Assembly (NCBI GenBank): GCA_016290715.1 | Contig: JAEEUY010000087.1 | Coordinates: 1 to 6,136 of the forward strand | Length of the DNA: 6,136 nt | Direction: 5' to 3' | Origin: Bacteroidales bacterium | GTDB taxonomy: Bacteria; Bacteroidota; Bacteroidia; Bacteroidales; WCHB1-69 | Notes under the pieces: generated by a model | What the model saw: only the letters and a program-made list of their open reading frames with translations | What the model was told of the DNA's origin: nothing | Databases searched by the model: none | Made by a program: the position numbers and the translations under genes | Part shown: piece after piece, positions 5,005-6,136 of the stretch | Layout of the letters: every line of letters starts with the position of its first letter | How positions within the stretch are numbered: position 1 is the first letter of the stretch

Positions 5005-6136
5005 TTATTCCTTGCTCTTCCAAAAGTCTGCCCCGTGAATGTCCAACTTGTCGGGGTCGAAAACGGGTTCTTTGCCCTCTTTTTGGTGTTTTTCATAATC
5101 GCGGAGGGCACGCATGGCTTGGGGCGAAAGCAACAGGATGACGGTGATATTAATCCATGCCATGGCACCCACTCCGATGTCACCAATATCCCATGCGGCT
5201 TTTGCTTCCTTTAGTGAACCGAAGAACACCGCCGCGATAATGCAGAAACGGAGAATCCAGATGCAGATGTGTTCTTTTTTGCCTTTTCCCAGAAGGTAAA
5301 CCAAGCCTGTTTCGGCATAGTAATAATAGGCCATGATGGTTGTGAAAGCAAAGAAGGCGAGGGCAATAGCCACTACGATATTGGCAGTTTCTGTTCCAAT
5401 CAGTGTTCCAATGGCCGTGGAGGTGTAGGAAACGTCGGGCGCTCCAAGGTTGTAAGAAGATTGGAACAATATCGCCCCGCTTGTACTATCAATTACATTG
5501 TAAGTTTTGGTGGCCAGAATCATGACGGCAGTAGCGGTGCATACAAACAGTGTATCTACATAAACGGAAAAAGCCTGAACCAATCCTTGTTTCACAGGAT
5601 GAGATACTTTGGCAGCTCCTGCTACAATGGGACCGGTGCCTTGTCCGGCTTCGTTGGAGTAGATGCCGCGTTTTACGCCCCATGCAATCGTGCTGCCGAG
5701 AATGCCGCCAAAAACCTCGTGCATACCGAACGCGCTTCGTAGCATCTCTCCGAAAGCGGAGGGCACAACAGAGGCATTGCAAATGAGGATGATGATAGAG
5801 AGCAGGATGTAAAGGATGGCTATGAATGGTGTTACCAATTCAGCCACTCGTGCAATGCGATTCACTCCGCCGATGATGACCAAGCCGAGGATAAATGCGG
5901 TGATACCACCGATGATGGCAGGCGATATACCAATGGAATTGGAAAAGGCGATGGCGATGCCGTTGCTTTGTACCTGCGGCAGAAATAAACAGCAGGCAAT
6001 AATGGAGCAGAGGGCGAAAATTACTGCCAGCCACTTGCATCGTAACCCTTTTTCTATATAATACGACGGCCCGCCCCGCAGTTGGCCGTTGTGTTCCTCT
6101 TTGTATATTTGTGCCAAGGTAGCCTCCACAAAAGCA
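5005..6136 (-). CDS. Alanine/glycine:cation symporter (AGCS family), N-terminus outside window
   Basis: About 376 residues of a polytopic inner-membrane transporter are visible; family members usually have about 440-540, so roughly 80-150 N-terminal residues are missing. AGCS proteins import alanine or glycine with Na+ (sometimes H+). Family marks in order are: VEATLAQIYK with GGPSYYIEKGL near the visible N-terminus; LPQVQSNGIA in a membrane segment; the highly conserved loop GSTIAWGVKRGIYSNEAGQGTGP; VQAFSVYVDTLFVCTATAVMIL; and FFAFTTIMAYYYYAE. The cytosolic C-terminus ends in PVFDPDKLDI then HGADFWKSKE, the tail style seen in Bacteroidetes members. At least seven hydrophobic segments are visible. 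A GTG at 6127-6129 is not taken as the start because the frame continues upstream as Ala-Phe-Val and the family's N-terminal membrane segments are still missing. No frameshift is seen. Exact substrate and cation are inferred from the family only. Confidence 0.92.
   Translation of the reverse strand, partial: AFVEATLAQIYKEEHNGQLRGGPSYYIEKGLRCKWLAVIFALCSIIACCLFLPQVQSNGIAIAFSNSIGISPAIIGGITAFILGLVIIGGVNRIARVAELVTPFIAILYILLSIIILICNASVVPSAFGEMLRSAFGMHEVFGGILGSTIAWGVKRGIYSNEAGQGTGPIVAGAAKVSHPVKQGLVQAFSVYVDTLFVCTATAVMILATKTYNVIDSTSGAILFQSSYNLGAPDVSYTSTAIGTLIGTETANIVVAIALAFFAFTTIMAYYYYAETGLVYLLGKGKKEHICIWILRFCIIAAVFFGSLKEAKAAWDIGDIGVGAMAWINITVILLLSPQAMRALRDYEKHQKEGKEPVFDPDKLDIHGADFWKSKE

Noticed and set aside
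4897..5214. Plus-strand 105-codon frame as an intact gene
   Set aside because: More than half overlaps the symporter gene in antisense, and no promoter precedes the ATG. Only the part before 5004 is kept, as a possible remnant.
5269..5742. 157-codon plus-strand frame
   Set aside because: It lies entirely antisense to the well-supported symporter gene and its translation has no recognisable domain; it is a shadow of the real frame.
6127..6129. GTG as the start codon of the symporter gene
   Set aside because: The frame stays open to the window edge (Ala-Phe before the Val), and the family's N-terminal membrane segments are missing, so the gene is simply cut by the edge.
1..6136. CRISPR array, insertion sequence, integrated element or defence island
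   Set aside because: No spaced direct repeats, terminal inverted repeats with a transposase, integrase, tRNA attachment site or defence-type domains were seen.

Overview
The window looks like an ordinary piece of chromosome from a member of the Bacteroidetes, most likely Bacteroidales. Three things point there. The starts lack Shine-Dalgarno sequences. Three genes have TAnnTTTG-type -7 promoter boxes about 20-40 bases before their start codons. The protein set also fits: an outer-membrane lipoprotein with an OmpA-like core and TPR-like C-terminus, a split transketolase, a Bacteroidetes-style ECF sigma factor, and a membrane-anchored LytM protein with a short cytoplasmic tail. The genus cannot be fixed from the sequence alone.

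Layout. At 1-976, on the minus strand, lies a probable two-gene operon: a membrane-anchored M23/LytM-domain protein (77-976), followed 10 bases later by the first 22 codons of an unrecognised gene that runs off the left edge (1-66). A 123-base divergent promoter region (977-1099) separates it from a plus-strand pair: the C-terminal half of a split transketolase (1100-2053) and, 7 bases later, an ECF sigma factor (2061-2615). A perfect 15-bp hairpin at 2676-2709 sits between this pair and a convergent minus-strand gene, so it probably terminates transcription from both sides. That gene (2731-4551) encodes a 606-residue lipoprotein with its own promoter. The gap at 4552-5004 has no intact gene but holds small hydrophobic open frames that look like debris of a decayed membrane or secreted protein gene. 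The right end (5005-6136, minus strand) is most of an AGCS-family alanine/glycine:cation symporter whose N-terminus lies outside the window.

How the genes relate. The two minus-strand envelope proteins (LytM-domain protein and lipoprotein) are both predicted to have lost residues their families normally need: catalytic/zinc residues in the first, and the peptidoglycan-binding aspartate in the second. Both are therefore better read as scaffolding or regulatory envelope proteins than as an enzyme and a canonical peptidoglycan clamp. The transketolase half needs an N-terminal partner that is not next to it, and it appears to share a transcript with a sigma factor that has no visible anti-sigma gene after it. 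I found no CRISPR array, tRNA, rRNA, insertion sequence, phage gene or defence system. The window does not show a clear new biological system; the points worth checking are departures from family norms.
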